A stretch of DNA of 64,000 bases from assembly GCF_030150205.1 (NCBI RefSeq), contig NZ_JASLGT010000001.1:74902-138901 (forward strand), in the 5' to 3' direction. This DNA comes from Niabella sp. Lineage in GTDB: Bacteria > Bacteroidota > Bacteroidia > Chitinophagales > Chitinophagaceae. The notes under the pieces were generated by a model. That model saw only the letters and a list, made by a program, of their open reading frames with translations, searched no databases and was not told where the DNA came from. Below, piece after piece: positions 53,369-62,898 of the stretch. How positions within the stretch are numbered: the stretch's first letter is position 1; every line of letters starts with the position of its first letter. A program made the position numbers and the translations under genes.

Positions 53369-56300
53369 ATGAAATTTTCGCATTTACACGTTCATACCCA
53401 GTATTCCCTGCTTGATGGCGCCGCGCCCATCGGTTCTTTGTATAAAAAGGCCATTGCAGATGGTATGCCCGCCCTGGCCATCAGCGACCATGGAAATATG
53501 TACGGGGCCTTCCAGTTTGTGGCAGAGGCCTATAAGCACCTGGATGAAAACGGGAAACCTAAGGTAAAACCGGTCGTAGGCTGCGAATTTTATCTTGTGG
53601 AGAACCGGCACGAAAAAACCTTTACCAAGGAAAAAAAAGATAAACGGTATCACCAGATCCTGCTGGCAAAAAACGAGCAGGGTTACCGCAACCTTACCAA
53701 ACTCACCTCTCTTGGATTTATTGAGGGCCTTTATGGTAAATATCCCCGTATTGATAAGGAGCTCATCCTGAAATACCACGAAGGCCTGATCGCTACCACC
53801 TGTTGCCTGGGAGCCTCCGTTCCGCAGGCTATTTTGCGCAAAGGGGAAGCAGAGGCTGAAGCAGAATTTAAATGGTGGCTGGATCTCTTCGGAGAAGATT
53901 TTTATGTAGAGTTGCAGCGCCATGGCATCGGCGACCAGGATAAGGTGAACGAAGTCCTGATCCGGTTTGCGGTAAAATATAAAGTGCCCATTATTGCCAG
54001 TAACGATTCGCATTATGTAGAGCAGGATGATTTTAACGCACACGATATCCTGCTTTGTATCAATACCGGTGAGAAGCAGTCAACCCCCGCCTTCCGTGGT
54101 GATTTTGCAGACGATGACGTAAATATGAAGAATATGCGTTTTGCGTTTGCCAACGACCAGTTCTATTTTAAGAACACGGAAGAAATGAGCAAACTGTTCC
54201 ATGATCTTCCGGAGGCCATTGACAATACCAACGCAATTGTTGATAAAATTGAGTTGCTGGATCTGAAACGCAGTATCCTGCTGCCCAACTTCCCGATACC
54301 GGACGGTTTTAAGCGGCATACCGAAGATGAAAAAACGGATAAAGGGGTGGTTTCCGCCGATTCACTCAACCAGTGGGAATACCTCCGGCACCTGACTTAC
54401 GAAGGCGCGCAGCAACGATACGGTGTAATGCCCGATAGTACCAAAGAGCGGATCGACTTTGAATTGTTCACCATTAAAACTATGGGATTTGCCGGGTACT
54501 TCCTCATTGTAAGTGATTTTATCAAGGCTGGTCGCGACAGCGGCGTATTTATCGGACCTGGCCGGGGTTCGGCCGCGGGTTCGGTGGTTGCCTATTGCAT
54601 CGGCATCACCAATATCGATCCCATTAAGTACAACCTCCTGTTTGAGCGTTTCCTGAACCCGGACCGTAAATCGATGCCGGATATCGATACGGATTTTGAC
54701 GATGAAGGCCGCCAGCGCGTGATCGACTATGTGGTACAGAAATACGGAAAGAACCAGGTAGCACAGATCATCACCTATGGTACCATGGCCGCAAAAATGA
54801 GTATCAAGGACGTGGCGCGGGTAATGGATCTGCCACTGGCCGATTCCAACGCCCTGGCAAAACTGGTTCCGGAAAAACCGGGCATCTCCCTAAAACGCGT
54901 TTTACACGCCCCGCTTTCCCCGAAGGCTGGTGAAAAATCACTGACAGAAAAAGAAGGGCTGGGTGCGGATGATATTGAAAATGTAAAAAAGATCCGCGAT
55001 GTGTATAATGGAAACGATCTTCAGGCCAAGGTACTGCACGAGGCAGAGATCCTGGAGGGTTCCGTTCGGAACACCGGTATCCACGCTGCGGGAATCATCA
55101 TCGCCCCCAAAGACCTTACAGAACTGATCCCGGTAAGCACGGCTAAAGACTCCGACCTCTGGGTTACCCAGATCGAAGGAAGTGTGATTGAAGAGGCGGG
55201 CGTTATTAAAATGGACTTCCTGGGGTTAAAGACCCTTACCATCATCAAAGACGCGCTGAAGCTGATCAAGCAGAACTATGATCTGGATATTATCATCGAC
55301 GATATTCCATTGGATGATGCAAAAACCTATGAACTCTATCAGAAAGGCGAAACCAATGCCACGTTCCAGTTTGAAAGTGCGGGAATGCAAAAATACCTGC
55401 GGGAACTGAAGCCCGACCGGTTCGATGACCTGATTGCGATGAACGCACTGTACCGCCCGGGCCCACTGGCGTATATTCCAGACTATATTGAACGGAAGCA
55501 CGGACGCCAGGAAGTAGTCTTTGACCTTCCGGAAATGGAAGACGACCTGAAGGACACCTACGGGATTACCGTATACCAGGAGCAGGTGATGCTGCTGAGT
55601 CAGAAACTGGCCGGGTTTAGCAAGGGCGATGCAGACGTACTGCGGAAGGCAATGGGTAAAAAGCAAAAGTCGGTACTGGACAAAATGAAAAAGCAGTTTG
55701 TGGAAGGCGCCACGCAAAAAGGGCATCCCGCAGATAAGCTGGACAAGATCTGGACCGACTGGGAGGCCTTTGCGCAATACGCGTTCAACAAATCGCACGC
55801 CACCTGTTACGCCTTTGTAGCCTACCAAACCGCTTACCTCAAAGCCCATTACCCCAGCGAATACATGGCCGGGGTACTGAACAACGCCGGTTCCCTGGAA
55901 AAGATCACCTTCTTTATGGAAGAGTGTAAACGCATGGGATTACCGGTATTGGGGCCAGATATTAATGAATCGCAAAAAGGATTTGCCGTAAACAAAAAAG
56001 GAGAGATCCGCTTTGGATTGGGCGGCTTAAAAGGTGTGGGCGAAGCTGCCGTAGAAAGCCTGATCCAGGAGCGGGATGAAAACGGGGCCTATACCTCCAT
56101 CTTTGATATGATCAAACGGGTAAACCAACGTACAGTTAACAAAAAAACACTGGAAAGCCTGGCTTATGCCGGGGCCTTTGATTGCTTTACAGACCTGAGC
56201 CGTGCCCAGTATTTTCATGTACCGCAGGGCGATACCACCAATGGGCTGGAGAAGATCGTAAAATATGGCCAGATCTGCCAGGCACAGGCACAAACGACTA

Positions 56301-57040
56301 CCAATACCCTGTTCGGCGATCTTGCGGAGGTAATGGAAGTACAGGTACCAAAAATCCCGGAATGCACGCCATGGCCGCTGGTGGTACAACTCGACCACGA
56401 AAAACTGGTAACCGGTATCTTCATCAGCGGTCATCCGCTGGATGATTACCGCTTTGAAATGGAGCATTATGGCATCTCCAAGATCTCCTATATCAACGAA
56501 TATAAAAACCAGGAAAAGGAAAAAGTAAGTTCTGCTGCCACTTTTAAAATTATGGGGCTGGTGTCTGATGCGCAACACCGGGTTTCCCGGACCGGTAACA
56601 AATTCGGAAGTTTCATCATTGAAGATTATAGCGGCAAGCTGGATATGGTGCTATTTTCGGAGGATTATATGAAGTATTCCCCGATGCTGCAGCTGGGGGC
56701 AACCGTATACCTTACCGGTTTTTTCAAACAACGGTTTAATGGCGATTTTGATTTTAAAATCACCTCCATTTGCCTGGCGGAAAGTGTCATAAAGAACCAA
56801 ACCAAAAATCTGAAGATCGAATTACCGGTTGAGGAGATTACAAAGGAAACAGTGGAATTTATTCACGAGAACCTGAAGGCACATAAAGGCCCCAGCACCT
56901 TGAAACTGTCTATAAAAGACGCAGCCGATGACGTTACAGTAGATCTGTTAACACGTGGAAAGGGATTTGAAATGAACAATGAGCTGATCGAATATCTGTC
57001 AAAGCAGGCCAACTGGAATGTAGCGGTGGAATTGAATTAA
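53369..57040 (+). CDS. dnaE: DNA polymerase III subunit alpha
   Basis: A 1223-aa replicative polymerase. The N-terminal PHP domain starts FSHLHVHTQYSLLDG (residues 3-17) with ISDHGNMYG. The polymerase core has the catalytic Asp motif SMPDIDTDFDD near residue 440 and GPGRGSAAGS. The helix-hairpin-helix part (about 750-830), FAQYAFNKSHATCYAFVAYQ, and a C-terminal OB fold (about 1040-1120) follow. Length is typical of Bacteroidota DnaE. It has its own transcript and overlaps no gene. dnaE3/polC is not in the window. Confidence 0.97.
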   Translation: MKFSHLHVHTQYSLLDGAAPIGSLYKKAIADGMPALAISDHGNMYGAFQFVAEAYKHLDENGKPKVKPVVGCEFYLVENRHEKTFTKEKKDKRYHQILLAKNEQGYRNLTKLTSLGFIEGLYGKYPRIDKELILKYHEGLIATTCCLGASVPQAILRKGEAEAEAEFKWWLDLFGEDFYVELQRHGIGDQDKVNEVLIRFAVKYKVPIIASNDSHYVEQDDFNAHDILLCINTGEKQSTPAFRGDFADDDVNMKNMRFAFANDQFYFKNTEEMSKLFHDLPEAIDNTNAIVDKIELLDLKRSILLPNFPIPDGFKRHTEDEKTDKGVVSADSLNQWEYLRHLTYEGAQQRYGVMPDSTKERIDFELFTIKTMGFAGYFLIVSDFIKAGRDSGVFIGPGRGSAAGSVVAYCIGITNIDPIKYNLLFERFLNPDRKSMPDIDTDFDDEGRQRVIDYVVQKYGKNQVAQIITYGTMAAKMSIKDVARVMDLPLADSNALAKLVPEKPGISLKRVLHAPLSPKAGEKSLTEKEGLGADDIENVKKIRDVYNGNDLQAKVLHEAEILEGSVRNTGIHAAGIIIAPKDLTELIPVSTAKDSDLWVTQIEGSVIEEAGVIKMDFLGLKTLTIIKDALKLIKQNYDLDIIIDDIPLDDAKTYELYQKGETNATFQFESAGMQKYLRELKPDRFDDLIAMNALYRPGPLAYIPDYIERKHGRQEVVFDLPEMEDDLKDTYGITVYQEQVMLLSQKLAGFSKGDADVLRKAMGKKQKSVLDKMKKQFVEGATQKGHPADKLDKIWTDWEAFAQYAFNKSHATCYAFVAYQTAYLKAHYPSEYMAGVLNNAGSLEKITFFMEECKRMGLPVLGPDINESQKGFAVNKKGEIRFGLGGLKGVGEAAVESLIQERDENGAYTSIFDMIKRVNQRTVNKKTLESLAYAGAFDCFTDLSRAQYFHVPQGDTTNGLEKIVKYGQICQAQAQTTTNTLFGDLAEVMEVQVPKIPECTPWPLVVQLDHEKLVTGIFISGHPLDDYRFEMEHYGISKISYINEYKNQEKEKVSSAATFKIMGLVSDAQHRVSRTGNKFGSFIIEDYSGKLDMVLFSEDYMKYSPMLQLGATVYLTGFFKQRFNGDFDFKITSICLAESVIKNQTKNLKIELPVEEITKETVEFIHENLKAHKGPSTLKLSIKDAADDVTVDLLTRGKGFEMNNELIEYLSKQANWNVAVELN

Positions 57041-57234
57041 CACTTTCGGTAAAATGCAGCCCGCGATGTTGCAGGTGCTGCGTTTTACATAGCTGTTGTG
57101 GCCTGGCGGGGTGACAAGGCGACTATAGGAGCCATTGAGCATCATCGCAGGTCGCACAAGTCTTCATGTCACCAATGAGTTCGCTCATTTGAAAGATTTT
57201 CTATTATCTTATTATAATTTTGTGATCAAAACGC

Positions 57235-60069
57235 TTACAACTCCGCTTTCAAATACTGCCCCGTATAACTTTCCTTGCACTTTACCAATCCTTCCGGCGT
57301 TCCTTCAAACAGGATGCGTCCGCCGCCATCGCCGCCCTCCGGCCCCAGGTCAATGATATGATCCGCCACTTTGATCACATCCATATTATGCTCAATCACC
57401 AGCACCGTATTGCCTTTATCCACCAGCTTATTCAAAACCTGCAGCAGGTGTTTAATATCTTCAAAATGCAAGCCGGTGGTAGGCTCATCCAGGATATAAA
57501 AAGTTTTACCGGTGTCTTTTTTACTCAGCTCCGTGCTTAGCTTCACCCGCTGGGCCTCTCCCCCGCTGAGGGTCACCGCGCTTTGTCCAAGCGTAATATA
57601 TCCCAGCCCCACATCCTGCAGGGTTTTGATCTTCCGGTAAATAGAAGGCACCGCCTGGAAAAACTCCACGGCATCATCTACCGTCATATCCAGCACATCC
57701 GAAATAGACTTGCCCTTATAGCGGATCTCCAGTGTTTCCCGGTTATAGCGCTTGCCGTTGCATTTTTCACAAGGCACATATACATCCGGGAGAAAATTCA
57801 TTTCAATCACCCGCATGCCCCCGCCTTCACACACATCACAGCGGCCGGTTTTTACATTGAATGAAAAACGCCCGGCATTATACCCCCGGATCTTTGCCTC
57901 CGGTACCGCTGCAAACAATGTACGGATATCGGTAAAGAATCCGCAATAAGTTGCCGGATTACTCCGCGGCGTACGGCCGATCGGTGATTGATCAATTTCT
58001 ACTACCTTATCAACATGCTCCAGTCCTTTTACCGATTTATAGGCCATCGGCGCCTTTTTAGAATGATAGGCGTGCTGGGATAAAATGGGATACAGGGTTT
58101 CATTAATGAGGGTTGATTTGCCACTGCCGCTTACGCCCGTTACCACGATCAGTTTCCCCAACGGAAACTTCACGCTTACATTCTTTAAGTTATTACCGGT
58201 GGCCCCTTTCAGCTCCAGGGTTTTGCCATTGCCAGGTCTGCGCTCCGCAGGCGTTTCTATTTTTAAATGTCCGTTCAGATAACCGGCCGTGATCGTATCC
58301 AGCTTCAGGATCTCTTTGGGAGTTCCCTTTGCTACCACGCGTCCGCCGTGGTAACCGGCCTTGGGACCAATGTCAATCAGGTAATCCGCAGCCAGCATAA
58401 TGTCTTTATCATGCTCCACCACCAGTACGCTGTTACCAATATCCCGAAGATTTTGCAGGGAAGTGATCAGGCGATGGTTATCCCGTTGGTGCAGCCCGAT
58501 CGAAGGTTCATCCAGGATATAGGTAATTCCCTGCAATTGCGAACCGATCTGCGTGGCCAGCCGGATCCGCTGCGACTCGCCCCCGCTCAGCGTACGGGAC
58601 GGGCGGTACAATGTCAGGTAGGTCAGCCCCACATCCAGCAGGAACTGCAGCCGCTCCCGGATCTCTTTTAAAATATCCTTGGCAATGGCATTTTGTTTTT
58701 TTGACAAACGGGATTCAATGCCCTTCAGCCAGTCTCCAAGTTTATCCAGGTTCAGGTTACTTAATTCAGCAATATTTTTTTCATCGATGCGAAACCACAA
58801 ACTCTCCTTTTTCAGGCAGTCGCCATTGCAGGAAGGACAGGATTTCAGCATCATAAATTGTTCTACCCATTCCCGCAGCCATTCGGAGGTTTGGGAAGAA
58901 AAGAACCAACGCTTCAGCATGGGAATGATGCCCTCATAACTACCCGTATAAATATCCGGCACGGATGCATCCGCCCCATCAAGATCCAGGTCCTGGCTGG
59001 CCCCTCCATCTCCGTATAATAACAATTCCAGCTGACCGGCCGGCAATGCCTCCACCGGTTTATTCATGTTGATCTTATGTTTTTTGGCAAAGGCCACCAC
59101 CTGCTGAAACACGCTCGCATTGCGTTCTTCACCCAATGGCGCAATACCGCCTTCGCTGATGCTTAACGTGCGATCCGGCAATACCGAATCCATATCGATC
59201 GCATAAGCCGTTCCAATTCCCTTGCAATACGGACAAGCCCCATACGGTGAATTAAATGAAAACGAATTGGGCGAAGGTTCTTCGTAACTGATACCCGTAT
59301 CTTCACACATCAGCTGCTTACTATACTGTACCGGCTGATCCGTTTGATCTACCAGTAAAAACATCAGGTCCTTTCCCAGTTTCAATGTAGCCTGCACGCT
59401 CTGGCTCAACCGTGCCCTGGAGGGTACATTCACCTCCAGCCGGTCTACCACAATTTCAATATCATGGATCTTATAACGGTCTACCTGCATTTTCGGTACC
59501 AGGTCTTTTATCTCACCATCTACCCTTACCTTCAGGTATCCCTTCTTCCGAATATCTTCAAACAGCTCCCGGTAATGACCCTTACGACCGCGTACCACCG
59601 GTGCCAGCAGGTTGATCTTCTGATCACGGAACCGTTCAAAAATATTTTCCACGATCTCCTCTTCGCTCCATTTGACCATTTTTTTGCCGGTATTGTAAGA
59701 ATACGCTTCGCCGACGCGGGCAAACAGCAACCGGAAAAAATCATACACTTCCGTAATGGTTCCTACCGTTGAACGGGGATTTTTATTGGTGGTTTTCTGC
59801 TCAATGGAAATAACAGGAGAAAGCCCGGTGATCTTATCTACATCCGGCCGTTCCATATCCCCGATAAACTGACGGGCATAGGCACCGAAGGTTTCCATGT
59901 AGCGCCGCTGCCCCTCCGAATAAATAGTATCAAAAGCCAGGGATGATTTCCCGCTGCCACTGATACCGGTAATAACGACCAGTTCATTTTTCGGAATCGA
60001 AATATCAATATTCTTCAAATTGTGTACCCTTGCGCCGGATACGTCAATTACTTCATTTTCAGCTTTCAA
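57235..60069 (-). CDS. uvrA: Excinuclease ABC subunit A
   Basis: A 944-aa DNA-damage sensor with two ABC ATPase domains (Walker A GISGSGKSS and GVSGSGKST; signatures LSGGESQRIRLA and LSGGEAQRVKLS) and zinc modules (CPYCKG, CPSCNG, CDVCEGGG...CEKCNG). The frame is open to ATG 60120, but a -7 promoter element (TAGGTTTG, 60115-60108) overlaps that region, so translation must start further in. TTG at 60069 (LKAENEVIDVSG) agrees with where homologues begin. It loads UvrB on lesions in nucleotide excision repair; uvrB/uvrC are not nearby. Confidence 0.96.
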   Translation of the reverse strand: MKAENEVIDVSGARVHNLKNIDISIPKNELVVITGISGSGKSSLAFDTIYSEGQRRYMETFGAYARQFIGDMERPDVDKITGLSPVISIEQKTTNKNPRSTVGTITEVYDFFRLLFARVGEAYSYNTGKKMVKWSEEEIVENIFERFRDQKINLLAPVVRGRKGHYRELFEDIRKKGYLKVRVDGEIKDLVPKMQVDRYKIHDIEIVVDRLEVNVPSRARLSQSVQATLKLGKDLMFLLVDQTDQPVQYSKQLMCEDTGISYEEPSPNSFSFNSPYGACPYCKGIGTAYAIDMDSVLPDRTLSISEGGIAPLGEERNASVFQQVVAFAKKHKINMNKPVEALPAGQLELLLYGDGGASQDLDLDGADASVPDIYTGSYEGIIPMLKRWFFSSQTSEWLREWVEQFMMLKSCPSCNGDCLKKESLWFRIDEKNIAELSNLNLDKLGDWLKGIESRLSKKQNAIAKDILKEIRERLQFLLDVGLTYLTLYRPSRTLSGGESQRIRLATQIGSQLQGITYILDEPSIGLHQRDNHRLITSLQNLRDIGNSVLVVEHDKDIMLAADYLIDIGPKAGYHGGRVVAKGTPKEILKLDTITAGYLNGHLKIETPAERRPGNGKTLELKGATGNNLKNVSVKFPLGKLIVVTGVSGSGKSTLINETLYPILSQHAYHSKKAPMAYKSVKGLEHVDKVVEIDQSPIGRTPRSNPATYCGFFTDIRTLFAAVPEAKIRGYNAGRFSFNVKTGRCDVCEGGGMRVIEMNFLPDVYVPCEKCNGKRYNRETLEIRYKGKSISDVLDMTVDDAVEFFQAVPSIYRKIKTLQDVGLGYITLGQSAVTLSGGEAQRVKLSTELSKKDTGKTFYILDEPTTGLHFEDIKHLLQVLNKLVDKGNTVLVIEHNMDVIKVADHIIDLGPEGGDGGGRILFEGTPEGLVKCKESYTGQYLKAEL

Positions 60070-60107
60070 TTGTATATGAATTTGGAATGATGGTAAAAAA
60101 CAAGGCA

Positions 60108-60115
60108 CAAACCTA
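60108..60115 (-). promoter_or_regulatory. -7 promoter element of uvrA
   Basis: On the minus strand TAGGTTTG fits TAnnTTTG. The expected start near 60101 gives a leader of about 32 bases before TTG 60069. The -33 box is poor (an ATTG at 16 bases). No LexA-type palindrome is evident. Confidence 0.5.
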
Positions 60116-60433
60116 CACAAATTTTCTTTCCCAATTTGCTAAAGCAATCCGAAATCGGCAAGGACGTTTTTCCTGCCCTTTAATCCCGCCCGGATAAAAG
60201 ACCCCGGTGCCATTTCCAGGGTTCAGCGCCAGGAATGCAAACGCCTCGAAAAATCAACGTGGACACAAGGCGCCTTTTAATACAGCCCTCTTTTCGCCCC
60301 GGAATCATTAAGAATCAGGCACACAAGTCATAAGCAAAAATTAAAATATATAATTTTCGGGGCAAACGCCCTGTTTGGCATAATAATTTCAGTAGCAAGA
60401 ATAATTTGAATCATTCTTAAATAAAACGTATTT

Positions 60434-61135
60434 ATGAAAACAAGGTCGTTTCTTACATGCTTCTTTGCAATAGCCATCACCATGGCAACCTTTGCACAAA
60501 CCAGCACTCCTGAAGTTCCGCGAAACTATAAACCACAACCCAAGGAATTACTTCCGATGCCGGACTCCATGACGGAGAACCAGATCTTCCCGGTATTGGG
60601 AACTTTTGATCTTACGGATAAAAAGGGAACCGCATCCCATGTAACTATCACCAGGGACGGAGAAAACAAAGGCATCGTTTGGGTAAGCGGCTTACCACAG
60701 GGTAAGTTCAAAGCATTGATCAAAGATGCTCCGGCTATTTACAAGATCCCGGCTCAAAAAACCCTGGCGAATGATGATGCCATGGAAGCAACCACAGATG
60801 ATGCGGCTACAAAAACGAAAAGCAAAGTAGTAAGCGGACGCGCGATCCAGGAAGGAACCCTCATCTTTGATAAAGATGCCAATACCTTGTATGTAAATAT
60901 CGGCAATAAATACAACGAGGAACAACCGGCCACCGTATTCCCTGAAATGACCGTAGCAGCAGATTCGGCAGCTATAGCCAGCCAAACAGAAATGACGGAC
61001 GATACCGCTAAAAAACCCAAAAAGACCACCACAAAAAAACCGGTGATCAAGGGCATTACGTATACCGGTACAAAGACTGATGTACCCGCAGCAGCTGTTG
61101 AACCCAGCCAGCAGGCCGCACCTTCCCAGAATTAA
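60434..61135 (+). CDS. Secreted protein of unknown function
   Basis: A 233-aa protein with a signal peptide (MKTRSFLTCFFAIAITMATFAQ). The middle (about 50-165) is strand-rich (VLGTFDLTDKKGTASHVTITRDGENKGIVWVSGLPQGKFKALI; EGTLIFDKDANTLYVNIGN), and the C-terminal 60 residues are Lys/Thr/Ala/Pro-rich, like a flexible tail. It may be a surface-attached or periplasmic structural protein; no family is recognised. It is ended by a strong terminator and shares an upstream motif with the next gene. Confidence 0.72.
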   Translation: MKTRSFLTCFFAIAITMATFAQTSTPEVPRNYKPQPKELLPMPDSMTENQIFPVLGTFDLTDKKGTASHVTITRDGENKGIVWVSGLPQGKFKALIKDAPAIYKIPAQKTLANDDAMEATTDDAATKTKSKVVSGRAIQEGTLIFDKDANTLYVNIGNKYNEEQPATVFPEMTVAADSAAIASQTEMTDDTAKKPKKTTTKKPVIKGITYTGTKTDVPAAAVEPSQQAAPSQN

Positions 61136-61164
61136 TCCTGATCAATAAAAATGTTAAAATCAAT

Positions 61165-61194
61165 AGGTTGCCTACACTGAGGCAACCTTTTTTT
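61165..61194 (+). terminator. Rho-independent terminator
   Basis: A 9-bp stem aggttgcct/aggcaacct with loop acactg, followed by seven T to 61194. It lies 30 bases after the secreted-protein stop. Confidence 0.9.
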
Positions 61195-61241
61195 ATGGAC
61201 GGAGGTCTTTATTACCAAACTGTCAAATTTTCAAAATCCGT

Positions 61242-61260
61242 TTTGGCATATTATTTGGCA
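61242..61260 (+). promoter_or_regulatory. TTTGGCATATTATTTGGCA motif upstream of the OmpA lipoprotein gene
   Basis: This motif closely resembles TTTGGCATAATAATTT at 60374-60389 before the secreted-protein gene. It lies 26 bases before ATG 61286. It contains TTG and TTTG words as in a promoter, but the spacing differs from the TTTG-N20-TAnnTTTG rule. A sigma-54 promoter (GG/GC 12 apart) is a near miss: the distance here is 13. Confidence 0.4.
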
Positions 61261-61285
61261 AGACATGAATATCAAAAACAAAAAC

Positions 61286-61960
61286 ATGAAACAACTGAGA
61301 AATTTATCGTTAGGAATCGCGTTAACCGGTTTAACCCTTGCAGGTTGCGACTCTATGAACCGAACTCAAAAAGGGGCGATTATCGGAACTGGCGGGGGTG
61401 CTGCGATGGGTGCTGTAATTGGTAAAGTGGCAGGAAATGCCGGGCTGGGTGCCATTATCGGTGCTACCGTAGGTGGTGTAACCGGTGCCATTATTGGTAA
61501 AAAGATGGACAAACAGGCCGAAGAGATCAAGCAACAGGTACCCGGTGCCAAAGTAGAGCGTGTGGGTGAAGGTATTACGGTAGAGTTTAACAGTGCCGTG
61601 TTGTTCGGTTTTGACCAGTCTTCGCTTTCCGGCGCCGCCCAAAACACGCTGAACGACCTGATCACGATCCTGAATAAATACCCCGATACTGACCTGGAGA
61701 TCCAGGGGCATACCGACAATACCGGTACTGCAAAATACAACCAGGCCCTGTCTGAAAGAAGAGCTTCCAGCGTAGCGAACTACCTGGGTTCACACGGCAT
61801 TTCCCTGGAGCGCATGACCACCAAAGGCTATGGCTTTAGCGTTCCCAAATATTCCAATGATACACCGGATGGCCGGGCACAGAACCGTCGCGTAGAATTT
61901 GTGATCTCTGCTAATGATAAGATGAAAGCAGACGCAGCCACAGAAGCCAAGAAAGGATAA
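61286..61960 (+). CDS. OmpA-family lipoprotein with glycine-zipper region
   Basis: A 224-aa protein from ATG 61286; ATG 61265 adds seven residues but would sit on the likely transcript start. Lipobox LTLAGCDS (Cys near residue 21) marks a lipoprotein. Residues 30-80 form a glycine-zipper (GTGGGAAMGAVIGKVAGNAGLGAIIGATVGG). The OmpA C-terminal peptidoglycan-binding domain (about 110-215) has the motifs FGFDQSSLSGAAQ, IQGHTDNTG and NRRVEFVI with the NxxLSxxRAxxV signature (NQALSERRASSV). It anchors the outer membrane to peptidoglycan. Confidence 0.93.
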   Translation: MKQLRNLSLGIALTGLTLAGCDSMNRTQKGAIIGTGGGAAMGAVIGKVAGNAGLGAIIGATVGGVTGAIIGKKMDKQAEEIKQQVPGAKVERVGEGITVEFNSAVLFGFDQSSLSGAAQNTLNDLITILNKYPDTDLEIQGHTDNTGTAKYNQALSERRASSVANYLGSHGISLERMTTKGYGFSVPKYSNDTPDGRAQNRRVEFVISANDKMKADAATEAKKG

Positions 61961-62002
61961 TCGAGTGAAAGAACATCAACATTGATCATTAAACCTATAT
62001 TT

Positions 62003-62719
62003 ATGAAAAAGAAGAATCAGTTATTGAAAGCATTTATGGTTGCCGCGGCAGTCAGCATCTCTGGTGCAGCAATGTCACAAGTAGAGATTGGCATCCGTGC
62101 AGGCGCAAATTTTTCAAATGCTACCATTAAGGACGCCAATGGCAAAAAGGCAGATACCAAGATAAACCCAGGCTGGCATGCAGGGGTAACCTTTGATATT
62201 CCAATTGCCGATGAGTTTTATGTACAGCCAGGCGCATTGTTTAGCACAAAGGGTTTTAAAACTTCCGGAAGCGGAAATATTGGAGGTGCCAGCTTTAACG
62301 GAGAATCTAAATGGAATGCTTCTTATGTTGAAGTGCCGATTAATTTCCTCTACAAACCTGAACTGGGATCCGGTAAATTATTACTGGGCGCCGGGCCTTA
62401 TGTAGCCTATGGTGTGGGTGGTAAACTAAAGACCAACGGTGATTTTTCCTGGGGTGGTTTAAGTGGCAGCAGCTCTGGAAGTACGGATCTTGAATTCAAA
62501 AACGACTACAAAGATGGATCCAACAACAAGGTTATTTATGGGAAACCTTTTGATGCCGGTGCAAACCTGCTCTTTGGTTATGAATTTGCCAACAAATTAT
62601 CGTTCCAGTTGAACGGTCAATTAGGTCTTGTGAACATCGTACCCAAAAATGATGGTGCAAAACCGGATGCAAAAATGAAGAACTCCGCATTTGGAATTTC
62701 GGTAGGATATAAATTCTAA
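62003..62719 (+). CDS. Porin family outer-membrane beta-barrel protein (PorT-like), paralogue 1
   Basis: A 238-aa protein from ATG 62003; an upstream TTG frame exists. Signal peptide MKKKNQLLKAFMVAAAVSISGAAMSQ. The mature part repeats polar-hydrophobic strands, with GIRAGANFSNATI, GWHAGVTFDIPI, YVQPGALFSTKGFKT, YVEVPINFLYKPELGSGKLLLGAGPYVAYGVGG and a final FGISVGYKF. It lies 42 bases after the OmpA gene, so the two are probably co-transcribed. Confidence 0.87.
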   Translation: MKKKNQLLKAFMVAAAVSISGAAMSQVEIGIRAGANFSNATIKDANGKKADTKINPGWHAGVTFDIPIADEFYVQPGALFSTKGFKTSGSGNIGGASFNGESKWNASYVEVPINFLYKPELGSGKLLLGAGPYVAYGVGGKLKTNGDFSWGGLSGSSSGSTDLEFKNDYKDGSNNKVIYGKPFDAGANLLFGYEFANKLSFQLNGQLGLVNIVPKNDGAKPDAKMKNSAFGISVGYKF

Positions 62720-62751
62720 ACAACAAAGTATCCATAACTCATGAAATACAG

Positions 62752-62775
62752 AGCCGTCCTCCGGGGCGGCTTTTT
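62752..62775 (+). terminator. Rho-independent terminator
   Basis: An 8-bp stem agccgtcc/gggcggct (one G-U pair) with tccg loop, followed by five T. It lies 32 bases after the porin stop. Confidence 0.88.
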
Positions 62776-62898
62776 CATACTGAGCATGGACGAAGTGTAA
62801 TTTTAACCAAACTTTGCATAAGACAACCACGGAACTTCTAAAAAACGAATTATCTTAACACCATAAAACAACCCTTTTATTCAGACCATTTTCTGCTT

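Noticed and set aside
61242..61260. Sigma-54 promoter before the OmpA lipoprotein
   Set aside because: The GG and GC elements are 13 rather than 12 bases apart and the twin site at 60374 lacks the GC; kept only as a shared motif.
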